A program made the translations under genes and the position numbers. Below the pieces are notes generated by a model that was not told the origin of the DNA, did no database searches, and saw only the letters and a program-made list of their open reading frames with translations. Below, in pieces: positions 63,846 through 64,000 of a stretch of 64,000 nt of DNA (position 1 is its first letter; each line of letters starts with the position of its first letter). The stretch comes from Spinacia oleracea (Eukaryota; Streptophyta; Magnoliopsida; Caryophyllales; Amaranthaceae): NCBI RefSeq assembly GCF_020520425.1, contig NC_079492.1, positions 1,426,001 through 1,490,000 of the forward strand, given 5' to 3'.

Positions 63846-64000
63846 GGTAGTATACTTACTTACACTAGTATCACTTCAATCTTAGTAACATGTGGTATAT
63901 ATAACAAGTTGAAGTTTTCATGTTACAACTATATGCTTCAAGTTTGCTGGTGTAATGTACAAATTATACATATCAAACTGAATTCTTCATGTAAATACCT
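63846..64000. other. Right edge of the window
   Basis: AT-rich, no feature. The first bases (GTATACTTACTTA) still match the flank of the parent gene at about 59336, marking the right limit of the duplication. Confidence 0.4.

Overview
The window is nuclear DNA of a flowering plant, almost certainly a eudicot. Its genes have many exons with GT-AG introns and belong to plant families, and every intergenic stretch is full of plant transposons (Gypsy, Copia, Mutator, CACTA, hAT, Stowaway, Tourist-like, SINE). The style of the small elements reminds me of Amaranthaceae/Caryophyllales, but I cannot prove the order from sequence alone.

Layout. (1) 1-1489, plus: last three exons of an SBT2-like subtilase. 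(2) 2341-7118, minus: complete ten-exon plant O-fucosyltransferase-family gene. (3) 9084-14851, minus: complete sixteen-exon STRUBBELIG-receptor-family LRR receptor (pseudo)kinase. (4) 15-19.5 kb: gene-free, with a SINE and a MITE. (5) 19513-41604: an apparently intact Ty3/Gypsy element of the Tat type (minus strand, 5-bp duplication ATAAG), split in one LTR by an apparently intact Ty1/Copia element (19904-30385, plus strand, duplication CTTAG). In both elements the two LTRs look identical, so both insertions are very young. The Gypsy element also carries an antisense six-exon gene (30867-34254) of the 'putative gypsy type transposon' family, convergent with gag-pol, with a 46-bp minisatellite between the two 3' ends. 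(6) 42006-43819: a Mutator-like element with 9-bp duplication, holding a GRF-zinc-finger ORF convergent with a transposase remnant. (7) 43931-44634: a CACTA element with a hAT-like MITE nested in it, itself holding a tRNA-like segment. (8) 44.6-49.1 kb: gene-free, one SINE. (9) 49107-59187, plus: fifteen-exon malonyl-CoA decarboxylase gene; its fifth intron is swollen by a non-coding LTR element. (10) 60291-60834: a small unknown gene broken by a 13-bp tandem duplication. (11) 62150-63845: a partial duplicate of the 3' third of the malonyl-CoA decarboxylase gene, now a pseudogene.

The host genes have unrelated jobs (extracellular proteolysis, Golgi/endomembrane sugar transfer, receptor signalling, malonyl-CoA turnover). 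The most interesting system is the young nested Gypsy/Copia pair, above all the well-spliced antisense gene in the Tat element. Exon borders were found by hand from GT-AG sites, reading-frame continuity and family resemblance; no alignment was run.
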